64,000 bases of DNA from JAAYJK01 sp964501655 (GTDB taxonomy: Bacteria; Bacillota; Syntrophomonadia; Syntrophomonadales; Syntrophomonadaceae). The stretch lies in the NCBI GenBank assembly GCA_964501655.1, contig CAZCTN010000011.1, positions 1 through 64,000 on the forward strand, in the 5' to 3' direction. Every line of letters starts with the position of its first letter. Within the stretch, counting starts at the first letter, position 1. Positions 8,010 to 16,280 of this stretch are shown here, piece by piece. The translations under genes and the position numbers were made by a program. A model generated the notes under the pieces. It was not told the DNA's origin, made no database searches, and worked only from the letters and a program-made list of their open reading frames with translations.

Positions 8010-9149
8010 CTACTTCAACAAAATTCCTGATATTACCATCCTTTGCACCTGCTGAGTTCCTTCATAAATCTGCAAGATCTTGGCATCCCTCAGGAGTTTT
8101 TCTACCGGGTAGTCTTTCATATACCCGTATCCGCCGTGAATCTGCACCGCATCTACCGCCAGGTCCATAGCTATGTCTCCGGCATACAGCTTGCACATAG
8201 CTCCAAATTTGGGATCCACTCTATGGGCATCTATCTCTGATGCAGCCAGTAACACCAGACATCGGGCCGCTTCCACCTTGGTAGCCATATCGGCCAGCAT
8301 AAAGCCTATAGCCTGATGCTGACCAATCGGCTTGCCAAACTGAGCTCGGGTCTTGGCGTATTCAATAGACTCTTCCAATGCTCTCCTGGCTACGCCTACA
8401 GCGGCAGCACCAATGCTCATCCGGGTACGATCCAGGGTTTGCATGGCAATTTTAAACCCATCGCCTTCTTTACTCAGCAGGTCTTTTGCTGGTATCCTGA
8501 CGTTTTCAAAAATGACTTCGGCAATATGCGATGCCCGGTCTCCCAGTTTATCTTCTACCTTGCCCATTGAAACCCCAGGAGCATCTCCTGCAACCAAAAA
8601 AGCACTTATTCCCTTGGTTCCCTTGCCTCTTTCAGTCTTGGCAAAAACCGTGTACATATTGGAAATACCACCATGAGTAATGAAGCATTTGGTTCCATTT
8701 AATATGTAATCATCTCCGTCTTTCTCCGCTCTGGTTAACATGCCGGCGGCATCGGACCCGGCACTGGGCTCCGTCAGGCAAAAGGCCGCTAAAACCGGAG
8801 ATTCGGCAAATTGAGGCAGCCACCTGTCTTGTTGCTCCTCGGTTCCGGCAATGAGTATAGGGGTTAACGCCAGTGAATTGCCATCCCAGGCCCCGCTGAT
8901 TCCCAAACAGCCGAAAGATATTTCTTCAATTAAAATAGCTTCAGTAACATGATCAAGCTCTAATCCACCGTATCTGGCGGGTAAATTAAAATTCCACAGG
9001 CCGATATCAAAGGCTTTATGAATAATGGGCCAGGGCATTTCGCTCTTAACGTCATATTCCGCAGCTACAGGAATAATCTCATTTTTGACAAACTTACGGA
9101 CCATGGTCTGCATTTCTTTCTGCTCGTCGGTCAGTTCAAAGCTAATCAC
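8010..9149 (-). CDS. Acyl-CoA dehydrogenase
   Basis: 379-aa FAD-dependent acyl-CoA dehydrogenase catalysing alpha,beta-dehydrogenation of an acyl-CoA. Family signatures are FCLTEPSAGSDAAG, the second dehydrogenase motif (QIHGGYGYMKDYPVEKLLRDAKI) and the C-terminal IYEGTQQVQR carrying the catalytic Glu. The GTG start at 9149 follows GAGGAGGTAAG. It is the last gene of a seven-gene minus-strand beta-oxidation operon. A second copy lies beside etfBA at 52 kb. Chain-length preference cannot be read from sequence alone. Confidence 0.93.
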   Translation of the reverse strand: MISFELTDEQKEMQTMVRKFVKNEIIPVAAEYDVKSEMPWPIIHKAFDIGLWNFNLPARYGGLELDHVTEAILIEEISFGCLGISGAWDGNSLALTPILIAGTEEQQDRWLPQFAESPVLAAFCLTEPSAGSDAAGMLTRAEKDGDDYILNGTKCFITHGGISNMYTVFAKTERGKGTKGISAFLVAGDAPGVSMGKVEDKLGDRASHIAEVIFENVRIPAKDLLSKEGDGFKIAMQTLDRTRMSIGAAAVGVARRALEESIEYAKTRAQFGKPIGQHQAIGFMLADMATKVEAARCLVLLAASEIDAHRVDPKFGAMCKLYAGDIAMDLAVDAVQIHGGYGYMKDYPVEKLLRDAKILQIYEGTQQVQRMVISGILLK

Positions 9150-9250
9150 TTAACTTACCTCCTCGTTGTTCAATTCTGTTGTTGTATCTAATCAGAGATT
9201 TTCTATCAATTAATGTCTTATTGGATTCGGATGAGTCGAAGTTGATGAAC

Positions 9251-10489
9251 CTATTGCTGGTTTTTGTTTTTTGCTCTGGTGATAAACCCGTCTCCGATTT
9301 CTCCCTTTTCCAGCATCTCTGATATCTCTTGCTCACTAATTCCCATTTCCAATAGTACTTCTTTGGTGTGCTGTCCTTTGAATGGGGGCGGAAGTTCGGC
9401 CAAAGCTTCATAAGCTCCGAATTTTATTGGGTTTCCAGGCACCTTAATCTTGCCTGCTGTAGCATGCTCAAACTCTACCAGCATATTGCGGGCCTTGGTA
9501 TTTTCGCTTTCGCATATTTGGGGTACTTCCAGAATAGGAGCTACAGCAACTCTTGCTTCCCGCAGCATGGTTACCATCTCATCAACTGTGTAGTCTTTCA
9601 TCCATTTATTGATAAAAGCAGTCATTTCTTCGATATTTTGCATCCTGGCAGCGTTGCTGTTGAACTTGGAATCAGTAGCCATTTCGGGCACGCCCATTAA
9701 CTGGCACATGTTACCCCACAGTTTTTCGTTGGAAGCTACCACACATACAAATCCGTCTTTACAGGTATAGACATCATAAGGCCCGCCGTCAGGATGCCGG
9801 CTCCCCTGCCTTTTAGTAGGTCTACCGGTTATTGTGTATGCTGGTACACTGTTTTCCAGACAGGTGAATATACAGTCCACCAGGGAAACGTCTATATGCT
9901 GTCCTTCACCAGTTTTGTCCCGATAATATATAGCTCCCAGCAAGCCCATTCCTCCATACAAACCGGCAATTATATCGCCAATGGAAGATCCAACCCGCAA
10001 TGGCATCTCAGGATACCCGGTAATACTGATCAGGCCTCCCATAGCCTGGGCCAGCATGTCGTATCCCGGAAGTTTGCTGAACGGTCCATACTGCCCAAAA
10101 GCCGATATGGAAAGATATATGATATCCGGCTTTATCTTTTTGCAGTCCTCATAACCCACCCCCAGCTTGTCTGCCACCCCGGGGGCGAAATTTTCAAAAA
10201 CAATATCTGCTTCACTGACTAATTGATAAAATATATCCTTGGCTCTTTCTTCTTTGAAATTTAGTTCTATGCTTCTTTTCCCCCGGTTAAGACCTATGAA
10301 ATAGGTGGATTCTTCAGTACCCGGCGCAAATGGGGGCCAGCTTCTTTCATTGCTATTAGGACCCACTTCTTCAATCTTGATAATTTCTGCGCCCATGTCA
10401 GCCAGTATCTGGGTGCAGAAGGGACCGGTGAAAACCCTGGTCATATCGACAATTTTAATACCTTCCAAAATCTTAGCCTGTTTATCCAT
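9251..10489 (-). CDS. Class III CoA-transferase (CaiB/BaiF family)
   Basis: 412-aa family III CoA-transferase. It has the N-terminal GIKIVDMTRVFTGPFCTQIL, the NRGKRSIELN segment, and GEGQHIDVSLVDC, whose Asp corresponds to the nucleophile forming a glutamyl/aspartyl-CoA-like mixed anhydride in this family. The start ATG at 10489 has GAGGAGG upstream. Its place between thiolase and acyl-CoA dehydrogenase suggests it activates the incoming carboxylic acid by CoA transfer from a pathway acyl-CoA, or recycles CoA. Substrate unknown. Class III enzymes are unusual for simple butyrate activation, which normally uses class I transferases. Confidence 0.9.
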   Translation of the reverse strand: MDKQAKILEGIKIVDMTRVFTGPFCTQILADMGAEIIKIEEVGPNSNERSWPPFAPGTEESTYFIGLNRGKRSIELNFKEERAKDIFYQLVSEADIVFENFAPGVADKLGVGYEDCKKIKPDIIYLSISAFGQYGPFSKLPGYDMLAQAMGGLISITGYPEMPLRVGSSIGDIIAGLYGGMGLLGAIYYRDKTGEGQHIDVSLVDCIFTCLENSVPAYTITGRPTKRQGSRHPDGGPYDVYTCKDGFVCVVASNEKLWGNMCQLMGVPEMATDSKFNSNAARMQNIEEMTAFINKWMKDYTVDEMVTMLREARVAVAPILEVPQICESENTKARNMLVEFEHATAGKIKVPGNPIKFGAYEALAELPPPFKGQHTKEVLLEMGISEQEISEMLEKGEIGDGFITRAKNKNQQ

Positions 10490-10532
10490 ACTACCTTAGA
10501 CCTCCTCACTATTTTACTTACCTTGGAGAGGG

Positions 10533-10566
10533 GCGGGGGCCGCCTGTGGAATTGGCAGGCCCCCGG
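10533..10566. other. GC-rich intercistronic hairpin
   Basis: GGGGGCC..CTG pairs with CAGGCCCCC, with a two-base bulge, between the thiolase and CoA-transferase genes. No T-run follows on the transcribed strand. It may protect the upstream message and set different levels within the operon. Confidence 0.5.
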
Positions 10567-10586
10567 TTATGTTTAGTATTTTCCTT

Positions 10587-11894
10587 TTATTCAACCCAGA
10601 TTATAGAACCGCCACCCTGGGTTAATCCGCCACAGATAGCACAGGCTGCATAGCCCCCGCCATTTTCCTTCAGGTTGTAGGCAGCGGTCATCATTATTCT
10701 GGCTCCGCTGGCTGTATTGGGATGCCCTACAGCAATGGCGCTTCCATTCACATTCAGCTTGTTCTTTAATTCCTGGTATTTAGCATCGTCGTTATCAAGA
10801 ATCGGCTGCCCTGATACTTCCTTTACCATTTCCTGATAACTGCTGCTTAAGAATCTTTCATTTGACAACAGCTTGCAGGATACTAGGGGAACGCAGGCAA
10901 AGGCTTCATTTATTTCAATAAACTTCATGTCGTCCATAGCCAAATTGGCGTCATCCAAACACTTTTTAATAGCAAAAGCAGGAGATACCGGCATAATTCT
11001 AGGCTGAAGTGCTATCGCTGATGATGCGACTACTGTATATAAGGGCTCATAACCATATTTGTCTGCCGTTTCTCGCTTCATGATAATTTGAGCCGTGGCT
11101 CCATCGTTCATTCCCGGCGCATTTCCTGCGGTACAGGTAGGATTGCCAAATATCGGTTTCAGCTTGGCCAATGCTTCCGGAGTAATATCTGCCCGATACT
11201 GTTCGTCTTTATCTAAAACCTTGCTGGATATTACATTTCCTTTTTTATCTTTTTTCTCCATGGTCAGAGGAACCATCTCATGTTTGAAAAATCCTCTTTC
11301 CCAGGCTTTGCCGTATTTTACATGGCTGGCATATGCTAGATCGTCCTGTTCTTCCCGGGATACTCCGTATTCCAGAGCCACATCACCGGAATCGACCGCA
11401 ACCGGGGCGTAATCTTTATAACCCAACGGGATGATCGGGTCTTCCACCATGAATGAACTGTGTTTCTTGCCTTCCCATCTCATGTTTCTCAGCAGGAAGG
11501 GTACGGTGCTAAAACTGGTAGCCCCCCCGGTCATTACGATCTCGGCTTCTCCCAGCTTAATACTCCTGGAACCGTATTTTACTGTAGTCATGGCAGTGGT
11601 GCAGGCCTGATCATAATATAATGACGGTACTTCAGGCGGAATACCAGCTTTCATCATGCTCTGACGAGCTACCACCGGGGTATAGGGGTCTTTGCAGTTG
11701 GTGGTGTCGCCGCAGCCCCACCAAACCTCGTTGATTAATTCAGGAGCCATATTAATTCTCTCCAGAACATTCCTCATGGCAATTGCTCCCAGATCATATA
11801 TGTCAATATCCTTCATTGATCCGCCAAACCGCCCGAAGGGAGTCCGAGCTGCGCTTACCACCACTATATCGTCTTTGCTTTTTTGAAATGACAT
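10587..11894 (-). CDS. Thiolase (acetyl-CoA C-acyltransferase)
   Basis: 435-aa thiolase that would cleave 3-ketoacyl-CoA to acetyl-CoA. The nucleophilic Cys is in DQACTTAM. NEAFACVPL, the GHPNTASGARI histidine loop and the second Cys in CAICGGLTQGGG are all present. It is about 40 residues longer than usual biosynthetic thiolases because of an insertion (around residues 330-370) between the NEAFA and GHP motifs; GHPN replaces the common GHPIG. Start ATG at 11894 with GGAAAGGAGA. The longer form may bind a bulkier or branched substrate, which is inference. Confidence 0.9.
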   Translation of the reverse strand: MSFQKSKDDIVVVSAARTPFGRFGGSMKDIDIYDLGAIAMRNVLERINMAPELINEVWWGCGDTTNCKDPYTPVVARQSMMKAGIPPEVPSLYYDQACTTAMTTVKYGSRSIKLGEAEIVMTGGATSFSTVPFLLRNMRWEGKKHSSFMVEDPIIPLGYKDYAPVAVDSGDVALEYGVSREEQDDLAYASHVKYGKAWERGFFKHEMVPLTMEKKDKKGNVISSKVLDKDEQYRADITPEALAKLKPIFGNPTCTAGNAPGMNDGATAQIIMKRETADKYGYEPLYTVVASSAIALQPRIMPVSPAFAIKKCLDDANLAMDDMKFIEINEAFACVPLVSCKLLSNERFLSSSYQEMVKEVSGQPILDNDDAKYQELKNKLNVNGSAIAVGHPNTASGARIMMTAAYNLKENGGGYAACAICGGLTQGGGSIIWVE

Positions 11895-11924
11895 AAATTA
11901 TATCTCCTTTCCAATTCGTATCCC

Positions 11925-12704
11925 TTATTGTGCTACCCATCCGCCATCTACACTAAGAACCACTCCGGTGCAGTAGCTTGCCCCAGGTGAGGCTAGGAAC
12001 AGGGTAACTGCCTTCAATTCATCATCACTGCCAAATCTGCGCATGGGAATATATTGCAGCATAAGCTCCTCACTCTTATCCAGGGTGCCGGCAGTCATTT
12101 TGCTGGGGAACCAGCCCGGAGCTATAGCATTTACTGTGATGTTATGTTCGGCCCACTTCACCGCCAAATCTTTAGTTAATCCAGCTATAGCTGCTTTGCT
12201 GGCCTGATATGCAACCGCATCCATAATTTCTGCCGGAGCTCCAACGAAAGCTGCTAAAGAAGCAAGATTGATTATTCTCCCATATTTCTGTTTAGCCATT
12301 ATCTGTCCGGCCTTCTGGGCCATGATCCACGATCCGGTCAGGTTGGTATCGATTACCTTTCTCCAGCCGTTAATGGGGAATTCAAGGGAAGGAGCTCCCC
12401 AGGTTGCTCCGGAATTATTAACCAGAATATCTACCCGCCCGAATTCTTTCATAATCAAATCATATAATGCGTCTATTTCTTCTTCTTTACTTACATCCAC
12501 CCGGGCCGGCAATACCTTTACACCCAGTTCTGCTTTCATTTGTTGGGCTGCTTCCTGGCAGCGATCCAGGTTTCTGGCTGCAACAACCAGGTTCGCTCCG
12601 GCCTCTCCCAAGGCATAAGCCATTTGGAGTCCTATACCGGCTGCTCCTCCGGTTACTATAGCTACCTGCCCGGATAAATCGTACAGTTCTTTTATGCTTC
12701 TCAT
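11925..12704 (-). CDS. Short-chain dehydrogenase/reductase
   Basis: 259-aa classical SDR. TGGAAGIG is the NAD(P)-binding glycine motif, NNSGATWG the NNAG equivalent, and Ser...YQASK the catalytic Tyr-Lys pair; the protein ends in the usual SVDGGW. Start ATG at 12704 with GGAAAGGAGA. It sits between the 3-hydroxybutyryl-CoA dehydrogenase and thiolase genes. A second 3-hydroxyacyl-CoA oxidoreductase of different stereochemistry or chain length is likely, paired perhaps with the MaoC-type hydratase, which makes R-hydroxyacyl-CoA. That pairing is inference. Confidence 0.87.
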   Translation of the reverse strand: MRSIKELYDLSGQVAIVTGGAAGIGLQMAYALGEAGANLVVAARNLDRCQEAAQQMKAELGVKVLPARVDVSKEEEIDALYDLIMKEFGRVDILVNNSGATWGAPSLEFPINGWRKVIDTNLTGSWIMAQKAGQIMAKQKYGRIINLASLAAFVGAPAEIMDAVAYQASKAAIAGLTKDLAVKWAEHNITVNAIAPGWFPSKMTAGTLDKSEELMLQYIPMRRFGSDDELKAVTLFLASPGASYCTGVVLSVDGGWVAQ

Positions 12705-12734
12705 TTGCAGCGTTCTCCTTTCCCCATTAAATGG

Positions 12735-13583
12735 TTAGTTATAGTCATAAAAACCTTTGCCGGTTTTCATTCCCAGCAGCCCTGCCATAACTCTTTTCTT
12801 CAGCAGCGGGTGAGGTTTATACCTGTCGCCAAAGTCTCTCTCCATGGTCTCCATACCATGCATGGCAATTTCCGCCCCAACCAGGTCCAGCAGCTTGCAG
12901 GGACCCATAGGGTGTCCTGCGCAAAGGCGCATGGCTTTGTCGATATCCTCCGGAGAATTACCTTCCTGGACCAGTTTTACCGCTTCATTCATTAAGACAT
13001 CGAGTAATCTGCTGACAATAAAGCCGGCGAAATCAACTGCGATAGCAACTTCTTTGCCAATCTTATTTATATAGTCCAATGTAGCTGCAGTTGTTTCATC
13101 TGAAGTCAGCTGACCCCGGATTATCTCTACCCCTTTCATGAGGGGAACCGGATTCATGAAGTGAATGCCGATAACTCTGTCACCACAATTGGTGGCACTA
13201 GCAATTTCCGTTACCGGAATGGCTGAAGTATTGGTTCCCAGGATAGCCTCCGGCTTGCAGTATTCTTCAAATTTTTCAAACATTTCTTTTTTCAGGGCCA
13301 GGTTTTCGAATACACATTCCACCAACAGATCTGCATCCTTGCAGGCTGCCTCCAAATCAACAGAGGTTTTGATTCGAGCGATAATATCATTCATCTCTGC
13401 CTCGGACAGTTTCCCTTTGCTCACCATTTTTTCGAGGCTCTTTTTGATTGCGTTAATTGCTCTCTCCAATGAAGACTCGGAGATATCATTCAGTACAACT
13501 TCATAGCCTGCAGCCGCGCTTACCTGAGCAACTCCCAGGCCCATGGCCCCTGCCCCGATTACTGCAATGTTCTTTACTTCCAT
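12735..13583 (-). CDS. hbd: 3-hydroxybutyryl-CoA dehydrogenase
   Basis: 282-aa NAD-dependent dehydrogenase oxidising S-3-hydroxybutyryl-CoA to acetoacetyl-CoA. It has the Rossmann motif GAGAMGLGVAQ at the N-terminus, the family signature around GIHFMNPVPLMKGVEIIRG with the catalytic His, and the C-terminal helical domain with AGHPMGPCKLLDLVG. The ATG at 13583 has AAGGA upstream; a TTG two codons earlier is less well spaced. It is adjacent to crotonase, the preceding step of the pathway. Confidence 0.94.
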   Translation of the reverse strand: MEVKNIAVIGAGAMGLGVAQVSAAAGYEVVLNDISESSLERAINAIKKSLEKMVSKGKLSEAEMNDIIARIKTSVDLEAACKDADLLVECVFENLALKKEMFEKFEEYCKPEAILGTNTSAIPVTEIASATNCGDRVIGIHFMNPVPLMKGVEIIRGQLTSDETTAATLDYINKIGKEVAIAVDFAGFIVSRLLDVLMNEAVKLVQEGNSPEDIDKAMRLCAGHPMGPCKLLDLVGAEIAMHGMETMERDFGDRYKPHPLLKKRVMAGLLGMKTGKGFYDYN

Positions 13584-13607
13584 AATCAAACATCCTTTCC
13601 ACGTTAT

Positions 13608-14396
13608 TTACTTGCCGATGAAATTTGCTTTCCGTTTTTCCACAAAAGCCGTCAGGCCTTCTTTGCCATCTACACTGCCGAAACATTCGGCAAACAATTC
13701 GATTTCCGTTTTCAAAGCATTTTCCAGGTCCATATCCGCGCCGGTATCTAGCGCAGCTTTGGCCAGAGTTAACATTACATTGGACTTCCTGCCTATCTCT
13801 TCAGCCAGTTTCCTGCTCTCTGGCAAAAGGTTCCCATGACTTACCACCCGGTTAACCAGGCCTATTTCGTAAGCCCGTTGGGCATCAATAGTCATACAGG
13901 TATATATCATTTCTTTCGCCCGGCCAATTCCTATGAGCCTGGCCAGTCTCTGGGTCCCGCCTCCCCCCGGGATTATGCCTACGTTAACCTCAGGCTGTCC
14001 AAATTTAGCTTTTTCGGAAGCCACCCTGATATCACAGCACATAGCCACCTCCAGTCCGCCTCCAAAGGCAAATCCATTTATTGCAGCTATGATAGGCCGG
14101 GGAAATTTTGCTATTTTTTGCTGGGAATCATTGACTCCCAAGGCAAACTTTCTGGCTTCCAGAAGCGAACACTGTGACATCTCCGAAACATCAGAACCTG
14201 CAATAAAAGATTTGTCTCCCGCCCCGGTAAGAATAACCACATCTACGCCCGGGTCATCTTTCATCTGGACGAAAACATCACCCAGTTCCTTAAATACCTC
14301 GGAATTTAATGCATTAAGGACTTCCTGCCGCTCAATCACTATCAGCATTACCTTGTTCTCAAGTTCGCATCGCAGATATTTAAACTTATACGGCAT
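13608..14396 (-). CDS. Enoyl-CoA hydratase (crotonase)
   Basis: 262-aa crotonase hydrating crotonyl-CoA or similar to 3-hydroxyacyl-CoA. Both catalytic glutamates are visible: one in GGGLEVAMCCDI and one in GQPEVNVGIIPGGGGTQRL. The oxyanion-hole sequence GSDVSEM and INGFAFGGG are also present. The ATG at 14396 is favoured over the GTG at 14405 because AAGGAAG abuts the GTG. It is the only one of three crotonase paralogues in this window that keeps both acidic residues, so it is the best candidate for the true hydratase. Confidence 0.93.
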   Translation of the reverse strand: MPYKFKYLRCELENKVMLIVIERQEVLNALNSEVFKELGDVFVQMKDDPGVDVVILTGAGDKSFIAGSDVSEMSQCSLLEARKFALGVNDSQQKIAKFPRPIIAAINGFAFGGGLEVAMCCDIRVASEKAKFGQPEVNVGIIPGGGGTQRLARLIGIGRAKEMIYTCMTIDAQRAYEIGLVNRVVSHGNLLPESRKLAEEIGRKSNVMLTLAKAALDTGADMDLENALKTEIELFAECFGSVDGKEGLTAFVEKRKANFIGK

Positions 14397-14419
14397 GTCA
14401 AACACTTCCTTATTACGCT

Positions 14420-14857
14420 TTAAGCAGTCTTCTCAACAACATCTTTTCGCGGCATCATGAAGGCCTCACCATCTACTACAAGTTCCCCGTCCTGGTTCGT
14501 GCAGTAGGTCCTCAGCCACACCCTGTTTAATGCTTCATCTTTACCCGTCACCTCCACTGTTGCGGTTATGGTATCCCCGATATATACTGGTCTACGGAAT
14601 TGACATGTTTGTTTGATATAGACCGCTCCGGGGCCGGGAAGTTGAGTGCCAAGTACGTTTGATATGAATCCTATGGATAGAATTCCATGAACAATTCTCT
14701 TGCCAAAAATCGTGGTCTTGGCAAACTCCTGATTTATATGCACCGGGTTCATGTCTCCAGTAATCCCCGCAAACATGATAAGATCCGCTTCAGTGATACT
14801 CTTGCTGAATTCAGCTTTATCACCCAGATTCATTTCGCGGCATGTCTTGCCTTTCAC
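14420..14857 (-). CDS. MaoC-like enoyl-CoA hydratase
   Basis: 145-aa single hot-dog-fold hydratase of the MaoC/PhaJ type. The hydratase-2 core is visible as FAGITGDMNPVHINQEFAKTT with the Asp and His used in catalysis, and GRRIVHG-like GKRIVHGIL. The ribosome site AAAGGAGG is ten bases before a GTG (14857), which is preferred over the ATG at 14878 that overlaps it. It is the first gene of the beta-oxidation operon and follows a sigma-54-like promoter. It is expected to give R-3-hydroxyacyl-CoA, complementing the S-specific crotonase. Confidence 0.88.
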   Translation of the reverse strand: MKGKTCREMNLGDKAEFSKSITEADLIMFAGITGDMNPVHINQEFAKTTIFGKRIVHGILSIGFISNVLGTQLPGPGAVYIKQTCQFRRPVYIGDTITATVEVTGKDEALNRVWLRTYCTNQDGELVVDGEAFMMPRKDVVEKTA

Positions 14858-14907
14858 TAATACTGTGCCTCCTTTCATATCCGTTCAAATTCCTTTTGAT
14901 CATGGTA

Positions 14908-14929
14908 TTTTGCAAAACGTATGCCAAAC
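14908..14929 (-). promoter_or_regulatory. Sigma-54-like promoter of the beta-oxidation operon
   Basis: Minus-strand TTGGCATACGTTTTGCAAA has GG-N10-GC spacing and matches the -24/-12 consensus closely. Transcription would start near 14900, about 40 nt before the MaoC gene. It suggests that the whole operon is turned on by a sigma-54 activator, none of which is encoded in the window. Confidence 0.65.
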
Positions 14930-15380
14930 AGATTTCTGGGTAAATTATTTTGCGGTAATTTTCATATGAGGCGGCTATAGGATTGACAATCAGAGGCAAC
15001 CGCAATCCGGCAAAAAAAATACGGGACAGGTTAAGCAGCAGAGTCGATGTCCTGGGGCGTATCGTTTTAGAACATGCGGGCAACGTTGCAGGCGTTTCTT
15101 TTAGCTACATTCATGTCCGCCCTGGCAGCAGTCATTAGGTATCTATCAATACGGTTTTTATATCTCTGCTGACTGGGTCTATTACCTGGTCAGCCAAGCA
15201 TAACCAATGGAGGCCCAAAATCGGCAGACTGCTCTAAAGCTATATATAGCTGGTTTTGGTAGTTGTTCCAGGACCCGGGAGATTAGCGAATGCCCTTGGA
15301 TACTTCAAAAAAGGATACTGATTAGGATTTTTCCAGGGCAGAAAACCCCAACCCTGATTGATATTGACTGCTCAATAATA

Positions 15381-15400
15381 TTTGGCACACTTTTTGCACT
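15381..15400 (+). promoter_or_regulatory. Sigma-54 promoter pointing away from the operon
   Basis: TTTGGCACACTTTTTGCACT matches the -24/-12 consensus TGGCAC-N5-TTGCA essentially perfectly, with GG-N10-GC. It is on the strand opposite to the beta-oxidation operon, in a 1.4-kb stretch without a convincing gene. Transcription would begin near 15410. Confidence 0.6.
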
Positions 15401-15814
15401 TCAAAATACCATAGCCCATTACAGTGCTATGGCTCCTGAAGCTTCCTGGAAGATTTCGTATATCCTCCAGGGAGCATCCCTCCTAAGCGGGACAGCAGTC
15501 AAAAAGCATCCGGGCCTTTGGAGTTGCACTAGAGGCAGACCGCCCCAGTCCAGGTTCGGAAGGCAGATACCTGCTGTTTGTTTATTAGTGGTAATACCAA
15601 AGGCTTTAAAGGGCTAGATGTTGATTGGTCTTGGGAAAGATAATCAGGGCAGAAAGGCCAAAGAGAACATTATTTTGAACGGCTGGACAACCCCAGGATG
15701 GATACCGAAATTAAGATAGGGATTATTACCGGCCCCTTTAGGCCATGTTCCAGGGTTAATCAGTAAATTCAGCCTATTTAAACTGTCTAACCATTATACT
15801 CCTCCATATAACTC

Positions 15815-15937
15815 TTTTAGCAGCGGGAAAACTGCGGAGCAGTTTCGACCCGCCGCTGCAGCGAGGCGAGATTAGCACCCGTAACCTGTTTTGTCAACAG
15901 GAACCAACCGCCTAAGCGGGGAAAATCTTTTCGCCTC
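15815..15937. repeat. Dispersed repeat, full-length copy
   Basis: This begins TTTTAGCAGCGGGAAAACTG and ends AAATCTTTTCGCCTC. Its 5' half aligns with 37087-37153 and 59244-59332; its 3' half aligns with 47836-47904 (shared AACAGGAACC and ATCTTTTCGCCT). Copies are diverged, with small insertions. In the copy at 59244 the central part reads GATTCGAACCC, like the complement of a tRNA T-arm. Confidence 0.6.
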
Positions 15938-15951
15938 GTGGTGAGTTGTTA

Positions 15952-15989
15952 ATACCTGCAGAGTCATGACCTGCGGGTATCTTTTTTTC
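15952..15989 (+). terminator. Rho-independent terminator
   Basis: ATACCTGCAG pairs with CTGCGGGTAT around a 9-nt loop and is followed by CTTTTTTTC. It has no coding gene upstream on this strand and so most likely ends the candidate RNA starting near 15410. Confidence 0.75.
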
Positions 15990-16140
15990 GTCCAGGGATA
16001 CGGTGGATCATATATTCCAATTAATCAATGCTGATAATAACACTTACATTTCTGGATTACCAAGCGTATTGTTTTTTAGAATCTATTGGTTGGTTCTGCC
16101 ATGATCTGCTTGAGGGGCCGAACTGCGAGCCTAAGTAAGT

Positions 16141-16169
16141 TTGACGGCCTTTTGCGCCGGATATGTAAT
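16141..16169 (+). promoter_or_regulatory. Sigma-A promoter of crotonase-like gene
   Basis: TTGACG and TGTAAT are separated by 17 bases, giving a leader of roughly 100 nt before the gene at 16281. Confidence 0.55.
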
Positions 16170-16280
16170 ACTGGAGTAGAAATTAAAACCTATATTTCCA
16201 GGTTTGATAAAATACGCAAAAGTCGACTTTTTCTCGGTTATATTCAGTGTACAATAAGGATAGTAAAGGAGGAGTGATAT

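Larger units (their letters stand above)
15410..15989 (+). ncRNA. Candidate sigma-54-driven untranslated RNA
   Basis: Between the sigma-54 promoter at 15381 and the strong terminator at 15952 lie about 580 nt without a recognisable gene. The longest frame starting inside (ATG at 15428, 62 codons) lacks a ribosome site and resembles nothing I know. Local hairpins are visible, for example CCATAGC/GCTATGG at 15409-15433. The surrounding 14879-16140 may also contain decayed coding sequence, but I could not identify a parent gene in any frame. Confidence 0.35.

Noticed and set aside
15207..15617. Open frame of 136 codons on the plus strand
   Set aside because: No ribosome site, no recognisable similarity and odd composition; it spans the sigma-54 promoter at 15381.
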